Source of the DNA: Paenibacillus artemisiicola
GTDB taxonomy: Bacteria; Bacillota; Bacilli; Paenibacillales; Paenibacillaceae
Reading direction: 5' to 3'
NCBI RefSeq assembly: GCF_017652985.1
Contig: NZ_JAGGDJ010000013.1
Coordinates: 62,001-126,000 of the forward strand
Length of the DNA stretch: 64,000 nt
Within the stretch, counting starts at the first letter, position 1; each line of letters begins with the position of its first letter. The notes beneath the pieces are model-generated. The model ran no database searches, was not told the origin of the DNA, and was given only the letters and a program-made list of their open reading frames with translations. Below are positions 1 through 6,796 of the stretch, piece by piece. The translations under genes were made by a program, and so were the position numbers.

Positions 1-1
1 G

Positions 2-1147
2 GCGTGCGACTGGTACAAGAGCAAGCTGGCCGCGCTGATGGACATGGGCGTCGACAGCTTCAAGACGGACTTCGGCGAGCGCATCCCGACCGACGTCGTC
101 TACCACGACGGCTCCGATCCGCACCAGATGCACAATTACTACACCCAGCTCTACAATAAAGTCGTCTTCGAGCTGCTGGAAGAGAAACGCGGCAAAGGCG
201 AAGCCGCGCTGTTCGCCCGTTCCGCGACCGCCGGCGGCCAGCAGTTCCCCGTCCATTGGGGCGGCGACTGCGAAGCGACGTTCGATTCGATGGCGGAAAG
301 CCTCCGCGGCGGCCTGTCGCTCGGCTTGTCCGGCTTCGGCTTCTGGAGCCACGACATCGGCGGGTTCGAAGCGAGCGCGACGCCGGACCTGTACAAGCGC
401 TGGGTTGCCTTCGGCCTGCTGTCCAGCCACAGCCGCCTGCACGGCAGCACGTCGTACCGGGTGCCTTGGCTGTTCGACGAGGAAGCGGTCGACGTTCTCC
501 GCCATTTCACGAAGCTCAAGCTGCGCCTGATGCCGTACCTGTTCGGCCAGTCGGTGCAAGCGAACAAGCTCGGCGTGCCGGTCATGCGCGCGATGGTGCT
601 GGAATTCGGCGGCGACCCGGCTTGCGATTATCTGGACCGCCAATACATGCTCGGCGATTCGTTCCTCGTCGCGCCGATCTTCAACCCCGATGGCGAATCG
701 GTCTATTACGTGCCGGCGGGCACGTGGACGCACTACTTGACCGGCGAGCGGATCGAGGGCGACGCGTGGCGCAAGGAAACGTTCGATTACTTCAGCCTGC
801 CGCTCTACGTGCGCGAAAACTCGCTCATCCCGGTCGGCGCCGAGGACGGCCGTCCGGACTACGACTACGCGTCGGGCGTGACGCTGCAGCTGTTCGCGCT
901 TCAAGACGGGGCTTCCGCTTCGGCCGTCGTGCCGGACGTGACGGGCGAAACGGCCTTGACCGCGACGGCTTCGCGGCGCGGCGGCGAGATCGCGCTCGAC
1001 GTCGACGGCGGCGCCGAAGGCTGGAGCCTGCTCCTCCGCGGCGTCGAAGCGGTCGCTTCCGTCGAAGGCGGGCAAGCCGACGCCGGCGCGGAAGGCGTCC
1101 GGATCGTGCCGGCGCCGGGAGCCAAACGGCTGGTCGTTCAACTGTAA
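2..1147 (+). CDS. yicI: alpha-xylosidase, GH31 family (5' truncated)
   Basis: This is the C-terminal part of a GH31 retaining alpha-xylosidase, which removes non-reducing alpha-xylosyl residues from xyloglucan oligosaccharides, probably in the cytoplasm. The reading frame is open from base 2, so the N-terminus lies outside the window. The nucleophile motif KTDFGERIP and the acid/base region HWGGDC are both present, followed by SHDIGGFE, SSHSRLHG and DYLDRQYMLGD, all in the order and spacing I know from E. coli YicI. The C-terminal beta domains are complete. A bidirectional terminator follows. It could act on another alpha-glucoside, but the KTDFGE form favours xyloside specificity. Confidence 0.93.
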   Translation, partial: ACDWYKSKLAALMDMGVDSFKTDFGERIPTDVVYHDGSDPHQMHNYYTQLYNKVVFELLEEKRGKGEAALFARSATAGGQQFPVHWGGDCEATFDSMAESLRGGLSLGLSGFGFWSHDIGGFEASATPDLYKRWVAFGLLSSHSRLHGSTSYRVPWLFDEEAVDVLRHFTKLKLRLMPYLFGQSVQANKLGVPVMRAMVLEFGGDPACDYLDRQYMLGDSFLVAPIFNPDGESVYYVPAGTWTHYLTGERIEGDAWRKETFDYFSLPLYVRENSLIPVGAEDGRPDYDYASGVTLQLFALQDGASASAVVPDVTGETALTATASRRGGEIALDVDGGAEGWSLLLRGVEAVASVEGGQADAGAEGVRIVPAPGAKRLVVQL

Positions 1148-1216
1148 GTTCGAGCGCGGCGGAATCGGGAAACAAAGGAACGGAAAGCCAAGTAACGGAA
1201 GCGAAGAATGGCGATA

Positions 1217-1266
1217 CGAAAAAAAGGGAAGCCGCAGGCTCGAGCCTGCGCGCTTCCCTTTTTTCG
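1217..1266. terminator. bidirectional rho-independent terminator
   Basis: A long inverted repeat with arms containing AAAGGGAAGC and GCTTCCCTTT encloses a second inner stem (GCAGGC/GCCTGC). It has an A-run on one side and a T-run on the other, so it can end both the plus-strand GH31 gene and the convergent minus-strand SDR gene. Confidence 0.85.
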
Positions 1267-1317
1267 TCCTGCGGCGGAGACGGCGCAGCCGCGCGCCGCG
1301 TCCCCTCCCGCCGGGCC

Positions 1318-2073
1318 TTAGATCATGAAGCCGCCGTTGATGTCGAGCGACGCGCCCGTGATATAACCGGCTTCCGGCGACGCGAGATACGCGACGAACG
1401 CGGCGATCTCCGCCGGCTTGCCGTAACGGCCGCCCGCCATCAGCGTCCTCAGGAAATCCGCGAACGGCCCTTCCGCCGGATTCATGTCGGTATCGACCGG
1501 TCCCGGCTGCACGTTGTTGACGGTAATGCCCCTTGGGCTCAGGTCGCGCGCCAAGCCGCGGGTCATCCCCGCCACGGCGGCCTTCGTCATGCTGTACAGG
1601 CTCATGCCGGCGAAGCCGCTGGCATCCGCGTTCACGCTGCCGATCGTGATGATGCGGTCGCCCTCGCCCATCTCCGGCGCGGCGGCTTGCACGGCGGCGA
1701 AGACGGCGCGGACGTTCACGGCGACCATCCGGTCGAACTCGTCGAGCGTGAAGGCATCGTATGGCTTGACGTCGAGCAGGCCGGCGTTGTTGACGAGGAT
1801 GTTGACGCGGCCGAGCTTCGCCGCCGCCTCGGCGACGGCGCGCTTGACCGCCTCGCCGTCGGCTCCGTCGGCGCGAAGAGCCAGCGCCCGGCCGCCGCCC
1901 GCTTCGATGTCCTTCGCAAGGCGATCCGCTTTTTCTTGCGCGCTGGCATACGTAAACGCGACGGCCGCGCCTTCTTCCGCGAGCCGTCTTACGATGGCCT
2001 CCCCGATGCCGCGGGAACCTCCCGTCACGAAAGCGACCTTGCCCGTAAACATACCGTTTGTTTTCATCGTCAT
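1318..2073 (-). CDS. SDR family oxidoreductase (3-ketoacyl-ACP reductase-like)
   Basis: This is a 251-residue classical short-chain dehydrogenase. It shows the NAD(P)-binding motif TGGSRGIG near residue 17, the NNAG motif near residue 93, and the active-site Ser with a Y-S-M-T-K type Tyr-Lys pair near residue 160. The C-terminus ends in a typical SDR sequence (TGASLDINGG). AAGGAG lies 9 bases before the ATG. It sits downstream of the tetR gene, and a copy of that regulator's presumed operator lies in the 131-bp gap between them, so repression by the TetR protein is likely. The substrate cannot be read from the sequence. Confidence 0.9.
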   Translation of the reverse strand: MTMKTNGMFTGKVAFVTGGSRGIGEAIVRRLAEEGAAVAFTYASAQEKADRLAKDIEAGGGRALALRADGADGEAVKRAVAEAAAKLGRVNILVNNAGLLDVKPYDAFTLDEFDRMVAVNVRAVFAAVQAAAPEMGEGDRIITIGSVNADASGFAGMSLYSMTKAAVAGMTRGLARDLSPRGITVNNVQPGPVDTDMNPAEGPFADFLRTLMAGGRYGKPAEIAAFVAYLASPEAGYITGASLDINGGFMI

Positions 2074-2172
2074 TATCGATCTCTCCTTGTAGGTTGAATG
2101 GATGGTTGAATAGTGAGCTGATGCAATGCACTAAAAAGCCTCGCGTGACTTGTTCCGCCTTACGCAAAATCG

Positions 2173-2187
2173 GGAATGATCGTTCCG
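2173..2187. promoter_or_regulatory. putative TetR operator upstream of the SDR gene
   Basis: The sequence GGAATGATCGTTCCG is an imperfect palindrome. It matches a perfect palindrome near the tetR promoter at 13 of 15 positions. It lies about 100 bases upstream of the SDR start codon. The shared sequence implies that both are bound by the same regulator; binding is inferred. Confidence 0.6.
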
Positions 2188-2204
2188 GAAAAGCGCAAAA
2201 AAAA

Positions 2205-2765
2205 TCAGCGCAGAAAATGCAGCGTCACCGCCACGATATTATCCAGCGCTTGACGATCCGAGGTTACGGCCGACACCGTAATGCCGTGCCGCGCATTGAC
2301 AAGAAATTGGGCCAAAGCGCGCAAATCCGGCCTGCCCTTCAATTCCCCGTTGGAAGCCGCCCGCGCAAGCAGCTGATAGAAGGCCCGCTCGCTGCCCGCC
2401 GCTTCGGCTTGAACCCGGCTTTTCACTTCGGGATGGCCGCACATTTCGAGCGAAGCGCTGACCATGAGGCAGCTCTGCGGCATGTTATGCGCGATGAGCT
2501 TGTCGAAGAACGCAAGCAGCAGCTCCTTTGCCGTCCCTTTCCCGTAAAGGATCCCGGTCAGGTCCTGCGCCTGGTCCCCGTAACGGTCCAGCGCCACGAG
2601 ATACAGATCCTTCTTGCTGCCGAACGTTTCGTAAATGCTGCTCCGGCTTAGGCCGGTCGCGTCCACGAGATCCTGCATCGACGCGCCTTCGTAGCCTTTC
2701 TCGCGAAAGACGCGCATCGCCTTCTCGATCGCGTCGTCGATATTGAACGTTTTGTTTCTTGCCAT
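2205..2765 (-). CDS. TetR/AcrR family transcriptional regulator
   Basis: This 186-residue protein has the usual TetR layout: an N-terminal helix-turn-helix (MRVFREKGYEGASMQDLVDA then GLSRSSIYETFGSKKDLY) and a variable helical ligand-binding C-terminal domain. The C-terminal part resembles the YxaF/AcrR-like group. It is likely co-regulated with the downstream SDR gene. A good sigma-A promoter and a palindromic operator lie upstream, which suggests autorepression. The ligand is unknown; a reactive aldehyde or quinone would suit an SDR target but is a guess. Confidence 0.92.
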   Translation of the reverse strand: MARNKTFNIDDAIEKAMRVFREKGYEGASMQDLVDATGLSRSSIYETFGSKKDLYLVALDRYGDQAQDLTGILYGKGTAKELLLAFFDKLIAHNMPQSCLMVSASLEMCGHPEVKSRVQAEAAGSERAFYQLLARAASNGELKGRPDLRALAQFLVNARHGITVSAVTSDRQALDNIVAVTLHFLR

Positions 2766-2787
2766 CGTTGATCATCCCCTGGTTCGT

Positions 2788-2816
2788 ATCGTAACCCACT
2801 GCGAGACGAAAAGCAA
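2788..2816 (-). promoter_or_regulatory. sigma-A promoter of the tetR gene
   Basis: On the minus strand TTGCTT is separated by exactly 17 bases from TACGAT, about 25 bases before the tetR start codon. Confidence 0.6.
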
Positions 2817-2824
2817 GGTTTTTT

Positions 2825-2840
2825 CGGAACGATTGTTCCG
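2825..2840. promoter_or_regulatory. putative TetR operator upstream of tetR
   Basis: CGGAACGATTGTTCCG is a perfect palindrome apart from its 4-base centre. It lies about 9 bases upstream of the -35 box of tetR and about 90 bases before the plus-strand Gln-rich gene. It recurs in slightly altered form before the SDR gene. Confidence 0.65.
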
Positions 2841-2928
2841 TTTATTTTTTCCTTCGCTCAGAGGAATAGCCGAAACGCCGGCAGGCATAATAAGGCCGTT
2901 GTTTAAATCAAAGGAGGAAAATTCACCC

Positions 2929-3294
2929 ATGCAATTCACGAACGCGTCTTGGAGCCAATCCCTGCACCAGTGCGAGCAAATCATCCAGCAGCTGGTGAAC
3001 CAGACCCATCAAGCCAGTCAAAACTATCAAATGCTGCTGCAGCAAGAGCAGCAAAACGCGCAGCAGCTTGAACAGCTGGCGCAGCGCGAGCAGCGCGCCG
3101 CGCAAATTATCCAAACTGCGCTGCAGGGCCACCAAACGGCCATCCAGCAGCTCCAGCACGTAGCGGAGCTCTGCCGCCAGGCCGAGCAGCTCGCCATGAC
3201 GCAGCTGGGCTCCCAAAGCCTGCAGCAGCCGGTTCAGAGCTTCGGCATGAACCCCTACCCGCAGCAGATGCACGGCTACCAATCGATGCATTAA
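2929..3294 (+). CDS. small glutamine-rich helical protein, unknown function
   Basis: The 121-residue product is roughly one quarter to one third Gln and is predicted to form a continuous amphipathic helix or coiled coil over residues 10-100 (for example QQLVNQTHQASQNY and LLQQEQQNAQQLEQLAQ). It ends in a Met/Gln/Tyr/His-rich tail. There is no signal peptide and no membrane segment. The start is fixed by AAAGGAGG at 2910-2917, 11 bases before the ATG; an upstream in-frame start has no such site. A CATAAT element at 2886 could be the -10 of a mother-cell sporulation promoter. A strong terminator follows. A spore-coat-like role is possible but not shown. Confidence 0.8.
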   Translation: MQFTNASWSQSLHQCEQIIQQLVNQTHQASQNYQMLLQQEQQNAQQLEQLAQREQRAAQIIQTALQGHQTAIQQLQHVAELCRQAEQLAMTQLGSQSLQQPVQSFGMNPYPQQMHGYQSMH

Positions 3295-3314
3295 CGGGCA
3301 AACCGGAAAACGGC

Positions 3315-3360
3315 AGAAAGGCAAGGACCTCCGCGATCGCGGGAACCCTTGCCTTTCTTG
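3315..3360 (+). terminator. rho-independent terminator of the Gln-rich gene
   Basis: AGAAAGGCAAGG and CCTTGCCTTTCT form a perfect 12-bp stem, followed by a T-rich stretch (TTGTGTTT). It lies 20 bases after the stop codon. Confidence 0.8.
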
Positions 3361-3379
3361 TGTTTGCGCCGAGTACGCG

Positions 3380-3592
3380 CTATAAGACCCGTTTGATCTC
3401 GTAATAGCGCACGATCAATTTATCGAGCTTTTCCGACAGCCGAAGCAGGTCCTCGTTAACGGCGGCGAACGACCGCTCCATGCGGTTCAGCTCCTGCCGG
3501 GTGCCGTTGATTTCGTCGATCACGTCGAGCAGCTCGAACGGTCGAATCTCCGTGGACTTCGCGAAAAACAACTCCTTTCCGGAGGGCGGCAT
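3380..3592 (-). CDS. Spo0E-like aspartyl-phosphate phosphatase
   Basis: This 70-residue protein matches the Spo0E family, which dephosphorylates Spo0A~P and so delays sporulation. The C-terminal half carries the family signature LSEKLDKLIVRYYEI (consensus S-x-x-L-D-x-L-I-x-x-Y) after a first helix LLDVIDEINGTRQEL. The start is uncertain. The ATG at 3592 has no ribosome site, whereas GGAAAGGAG lies inside the frame at codons 5-7. A GTG near residue 24 is possible. Other Spo0E members control different response regulators, so the exact target is unproven. Confidence 0.75.
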   Translation of the reverse strand: MPPSGKELFFAKSTEIRPFELLDVIDEINGTRQELNRMERSFAAVNEDLLRLSEKLDKLIVRYYEIKRVL

Positions 3593-3731
3593 CGAATATT
3601 GACGCCATTGTCGTTTTGTCGTTCCATCATCGATAGCGGAGTATGCGCCTGGTGTCCTACCCAGGTATTACCACCGTATCGCAGGAAGTAAACAGAATGT
3701 ATCATTATATTTGGATAGTTGGAAAACTTTA

Positions 3732-3760
3732 TTGCGCCTCCGCGGCCGCCATGATATGAT
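3732..3760 (+). promoter_or_regulatory. sigma-A promoter of tRNA-Asp
   Basis: TTGCGC and TATGAT are separated by exactly 17 bases. The -10 box ends 19 bases before the tRNA, the usual distance for a short tRNA leader. Confidence 0.75.
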
Positions 3761-3779
3761 ACTGCTTGTCTTGCGACGC

Positions 3780-3856
3780 GGAGCCGTGGTGTAGAGGCCT
3801 AACATGCCTGCCTGTCACGCAGGAGACCGCGGGTTCGAATCCCGTCGGCTCCGCCA
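3780..3856 (+). tRNA. tRNA-Asp (anticodon GUC)
   Basis: A full cloverleaf can be read. The acceptor GGAGCCG pairs with CGGCTCC. The anticodon stem CCTGC/GCAGG encloses the loop CTGTCAC with anticodon GTC, and the T arm GCGGGTTCGAATCCCGT is standard. The discriminator is G and CCA is encoded. The loop has U33-G34-U35, the recognition triplet for queuosine insertion by tRNA-guanine transglycosylase. The next gene is the enzyme that glutamylates queuosine on tRNA-Asp. Confidence 0.97.
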
Positions 3857-3875
3857 TTTCATAGTTCGAACGACC

Positions 3876-3907
3876 TGAGCAGGAGCTTGCCTCCCTGCTC
3901 ATTTTTT
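3876..3907 (+). terminator. rho-independent terminator between tRNA-Asp and gluQRS
   Basis: TGAGCAGG and CCTGCTCA form an 8-bp stem with a 10-base loop, followed by six T residues. The T-run ends 7 bases before the ribosome site of gluQRS, so no promoter fits between terminator and gene. Confidence 0.85.
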
Positions 3908-3929
3908 GCATCCGAAGGAGGCCGCGCTC

Positions 3930-4892
3930 ATGATGAGAGGACGATTCGCCCCGACGCCCTCGGGGCTCATGCACGTCGGCAACGCCAGAACCGCGCTGCT
4001 CGCCTGGCTGCAGACGCGCAGCGCCGGGGGGACGTTCCTCATGCGCACGGAGGACGTCGACACGTCCCGCTCCCGCGCGGAGCTGGCCGAGCAGGCGCTG
4101 GCGGACCTGCGCTGGCTCGGCCTGGACTGGGACGAAGGGCCGGACGTCGGCGGCCCGTACGGTCCCTACACGCAGAGCGAACGGTTGGACCGCTACGAGG
4201 AAGCGCTCGCCGCGCTGGAGCGCGCCGGCCGGCTGTACAGCTGCTTCTGCAGCCGGGCCGATCTGGCCGCCGTCGCGAGCGCGCCGCACGGGCTCGGCAG
4301 CGAAGGCGCGGCCTACCCGGGCACCTGCCGCGCGCTGACGCCGGCGGAGCGCGCGGAGCGGCGGCTGCGCAAGGAGCCGTCGCTCCGGTTCGCCGTCGGC
4401 GCGGCGCCCGTCCGCTTCGACGATGCCGTCGCGGGCCCGCAGGCGTTCCCGCCGGGCGCGGGCGGCGACTTCATCGTCAAGCGGGCCGACGGCATGATCA
4501 GCTACCAGCTGGCGGTCGTCGTCGACGACGCCGCGATGGGCATCACCGACGTGCTGCGCGGCGCGGACCTGCTCGACTCCGCGCCGCGCCAGCTGCGGCT
4601 CTACGAGGCGCTCGGCCTGAGGCCGCCCCGCTTCGCCCACGTTCCGCTGCTGTTCGGCTCCGACGGCAAGCGGCTCGCCAAGCGGCACGGCGGCATTTCG
4701 CTCGCCGCCCTGCGGGACGCCGGCGCCGCGCCCGAGCAGGTCGTCGGCTGGCTGGCGCATGTCAGCGGGCTCGCCGACACGGACGAGCCGGTCCCGGCGC
4801 GCGAACTGATTCCGCGCTTTCATATCGGCCGCGTGCCCGCGGAGAACGTCGTCGTCACGGACGAGCTGCTCCGCCGGCTGCTTCGCGAGTAG
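3930..4892 (+). CDS. gluQ: glutamyl-Q tRNA(Asp) synthetase
   Basis: This 320-residue enzyme is a truncated paralogue of glutamyl-tRNA synthetase that activates glutamate and attaches it to queuosine-34 of tRNA-Asp. The start of the Rossmann fold has PTPSGLMHVGN (HIGH-type motif). The zinc site C-x-C...Y-x-x-x-C is visible as CFCSR and YPGTCR. The KMSKS-like loop is KRLAKRHGG. The anticodon-binding domain of full GluRS is absent, as expected. GAAGGAG at 3915 lies 9 bases before the ATG at 3930; an ATG at 3933 is the alternative. Its likely substrate tRNA is immediately upstream. Expression probably depends on read-through of the intervening terminator. Confidence 0.93.
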   Translation: MMRGRFAPTPSGLMHVGNARTALLAWLQTRSAGGTFLMRTEDVDTSRSRAELAEQALADLRWLGLDWDEGPDVGGPYGPYTQSERLDRYEEALAALERAGRLYSCFCSRADLAAVASAPHGLGSEGAAYPGTCRALTPAERAERRLRKEPSLRFAVGAAPVRFDDAVAGPQAFPPGAGGDFIVKRADGMISYQLAVVVDDAAMGITDVLRGADLLDSAPRQLRLYEALGLRPPRFAHVPLLFGSDGKRLAKRHGGISLAALRDAGAAPEQVVGWLAHVSGLADTDEPVPARELIPRFHIGRVPAENVVVTDELLRRLLRE

Positions 4893-4955
4893 CGCTCCTC
4901 TTTCTCTTGCTTCTCCTTCTTCTCCATAACCGCGCGGAACCGCGCGCACGGCGAA

Positions 4956-4985
4956 CAAGCCGCCTTCGATCGCGAAGGCGGCTTG
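4956..4985. other. perfect 13-bp stem-loop without T-run
   Basis: CAAGCCGCCTTCG and its exact complement flank an ATCG loop about 65 bases after gluQ. It lacks a T-tract and may protect the 3' end or act together with the terminator just downstream. Confidence 0.5.
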
Positions 4986-5018
4986 CCGCGTCGGCCGTTC
5001 CCTGAGCAGGGCCGCCGT

Positions 5019-5043
5019 CCTCCCCTTAACGGGAGGCTTTTTT
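5019..5043 (+). terminator. rho-independent terminator after gluQ
   Basis: CCTCCC and GGGAGG form a short stem followed by CTTTTTT on the plus strand. Confidence 0.75.
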
Positions 5044-5057
5044 CGTTTGCGCGCGTC

Positions 5058-5192
5058 TTAGCCGTTGCCGCCGTTGTTCGGCCGCATCGCCTTCGTGCCG
5101 CTGTCCTCGGCCAGCTTCTCGCCGTATTGGTCGAGCCGCCCCGGATGGGATTCCGGCCCTCTCCGCTTCGGCTTGTTGTTTCTGCCCGTCAT
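5058..5192 (-). CDS. 44-residue basic protein, unknown function
   Basis: This short gene encodes a Lys/Arg/Asn-rich, probably disordered peptide beginning MTGRNNKPKRRGPES and ending in an NNGGNG tail. The frame is supported by a near-perfect ribosome site: GGAGGTGAT lies 4 bases before the ATG. It sits between a terminator and the first germination operon and is transcribed away from that operon. Size and composition are compatible with minor small acid-soluble spore proteins, but I do not recognise the family. Confidence 0.65.
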   Translation of the reverse strand: MTGRNNKPKRRGPESHPGRLDQYGEKLAEDSGTKAMRPNNGGNG

Positions 5193-5328
5193 GCTAATCA
5201 CCTCCGTCTCGGATAAGATGGGCCCGAAGCACCGGTTTCATGCACGCCCGAAGCCCGCCTCTCGCGCTTCCCGGCAGCCCGCGCGCATAGAAGAAGCAAG
5301 GCCGGGGCATTCTGAAAACAGTCATTTC

Positions 5329-6792
5329 ATGGAAAAGGGGGCGGCGGCGTTGAAAGCGGGCGATCAAGCGGCGGAACGGCTCAAGCAGGAACTGGGCACG
5401 TCCCCGGACTTCAACTGTCAGCCGGTCCCGATCGGCGGCGAGACGGCCGTCTACTGCTTGTACCTGGCCTCCATCACGCAATGCGCCATGATCGAGGAGC
5501 AGATTCTGAAGCCGCTCCTGGAAGCGCGGACGCGCCTGGCCGGCGAACCGGCATTGGACCCGGAACGGCTGTCCGACTATATTCCGATCGCCCGGAAGTC
5601 GTTCGGCGGAGGCGTCCGGGAAGCGGCCAAAAACCTCCTGGACGGCCAATGCCTGCTGCTGACGGCGGAAACGGCGGCCTTCTTGAGCTGCGACGTGGCC
5701 CGAAGCGATTACCGCGCCGTCGCGGAGCCCGAGACGGAAGCCGTCATCCGCGGCCCGCGGGAAGGCTTCGTGGAGGACCTGCAGGTCAACATGGCGCTGA
5801 TCCGGAAGCGGCTGAAGACCCCGCATCTGGTCTTCGAGCCCTTCGTCATCGGCACGGAAACGGCGACGGACGTCTATATGGCGTACCTAAGCAACGTCGC
5901 CAACGACGCCGTCGTCGGGGAATTCCGCCGCCGGATCGAGGCGGTGCGGACGGACGGCATCCTGGAAAGCGCTTATATCGAAGAATGGATTCAGGACAAG
6001 ACGCTGTCCCCCTTCCCGCAGCTGGCCAGCACGGAGCGGCCGGACGCCGTCGCCGCCAAGCTCCTCGAGGGGCATGTCGCCGTGCTGGTCGACGGCTCGC
6101 CGATGGCGCTGGCCGGCCCGCTGACGTTCTTCCAGCTGTTCTCCTCGCCGGAGGACTATTACCAGCGCGCGGATATCGCGACGCTGCTGCGCTGGCTGCG
6201 CATGTTCGCGTTCGTCCTGTCCATCTTCGTCCCTTCCCTGTATATCGCGATCGTCAGCTACCACCAAGAGCTGCTGCCGACGCAGCTGCTCATCAGCCTC
6301 GCCGCGCAGCGCGAGGAGGTGCCGTTTCCCGCCGTGATCGAAGCGCTGATCATGTTCATCACCTTCGAGATTCTGCGGGAGGCGGGCCTGCGCATGCCCC
6401 GCATCGCGGGTCAGGCGATCTCGATCGTCGGGGCGCTCGTCATCGGGCAGGCGGCGGTCGAAGCCGGCTTCGTCACGGCCGCCATGGTCATCATCGTGTC
6501 GCTGACCGCCATCTCCAATTACATCTCGCCGATGTACGGCTTCGGCATCGCCCAGCGGATCGTCCAGTTCGTGTTCATGCTGCTGGCCGGGGTCATGGGC
6601 TTGTTCGGCCTGCTCTGCGGCGTCTTCGTCCTGTTCATCCACCTGGTGTCGATCCGGTCGTTCGGCGTCCATTACATGGCCCCGCTCGCGCCGATGATGC
6701 CGTCCGACTTCAAGGACACGCTCGTCAGGCTGCCGCGAAAATTCATGCGCGGCCAGCCCCGGGAATTCAAGGCGAAAAACAACACAAGGTGA
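5329..6792 (+). CDS. spore germination protein, GerA/SpoVAF family (A subunit)
   Basis: This is the A subunit of a Ger-type germinant receptor in the spore inner membrane. The roughly 487-residue protein has a soluble N-terminal domain (residues 20-300, with RGPREGFVEDLQVNMALIRKR and LLEGHVAVLVDGSP) and about five membrane segments after DYYQRADIATLLRWLRM. Typical family stretches HQELLPT, FPAVIEAL and FEILREAGLRMP are present. The start is uncertain: ATG 5329 has no ribosome site, while TTG 5350 has AAAAGGGGG 8 bases upstream, and an ATG at 5218 is also in frame. It is followed after 4 bases by the C subunit gene. Confidence 0.92.
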   Translation: MEKGAAALKAGDQAAERLKQELGTSPDFNCQPVPIGGETAVYCLYLASITQCAMIEEQILKPLLEARTRLAGEPALDPERLSDYIPIARKSFGGGVREAAKNLLDGQCLLLTAETAAFLSCDVARSDYRAVAEPETEAVIRGPREGFVEDLQVNMALIRKRLKTPHLVFEPFVIGTETATDVYMAYLSNVANDAVVGEFRRRIEAVRTDGILESAYIEEWIQDKTLSPFPQLASTERPDAVAAKLLEGHVAVLVDGSPMALAGPLTFFQLFSSPEDYYQRADIATLLRWLRMFAFVLSIFVPSLYIAIVSYHQELLPTQLLISLAAQREEVPFPAVIEALIMFITFEILREAGLRMPRIAGQAISIVGALVIGQAAVEAGFVTAAMVIIVSLTAISNYISPMYGFGIAQRIVQFVFMLLAGVMGLFGLLCGVFVLFIHLVSIRSFGVHYMAPLAPMMPSDFKDTLVRLPRKFMRGQPREFKAKNNTR

Positions 6793-6796
6793 GCGC

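Noticed and set aside
256-2097. Plus-strand open frame of 613 residues across GH31 and SDR
   Set aside because: It crosses the bidirectional terminator and is Arg-rich nonsense in an alternative frame of one gene and antisense to the other.
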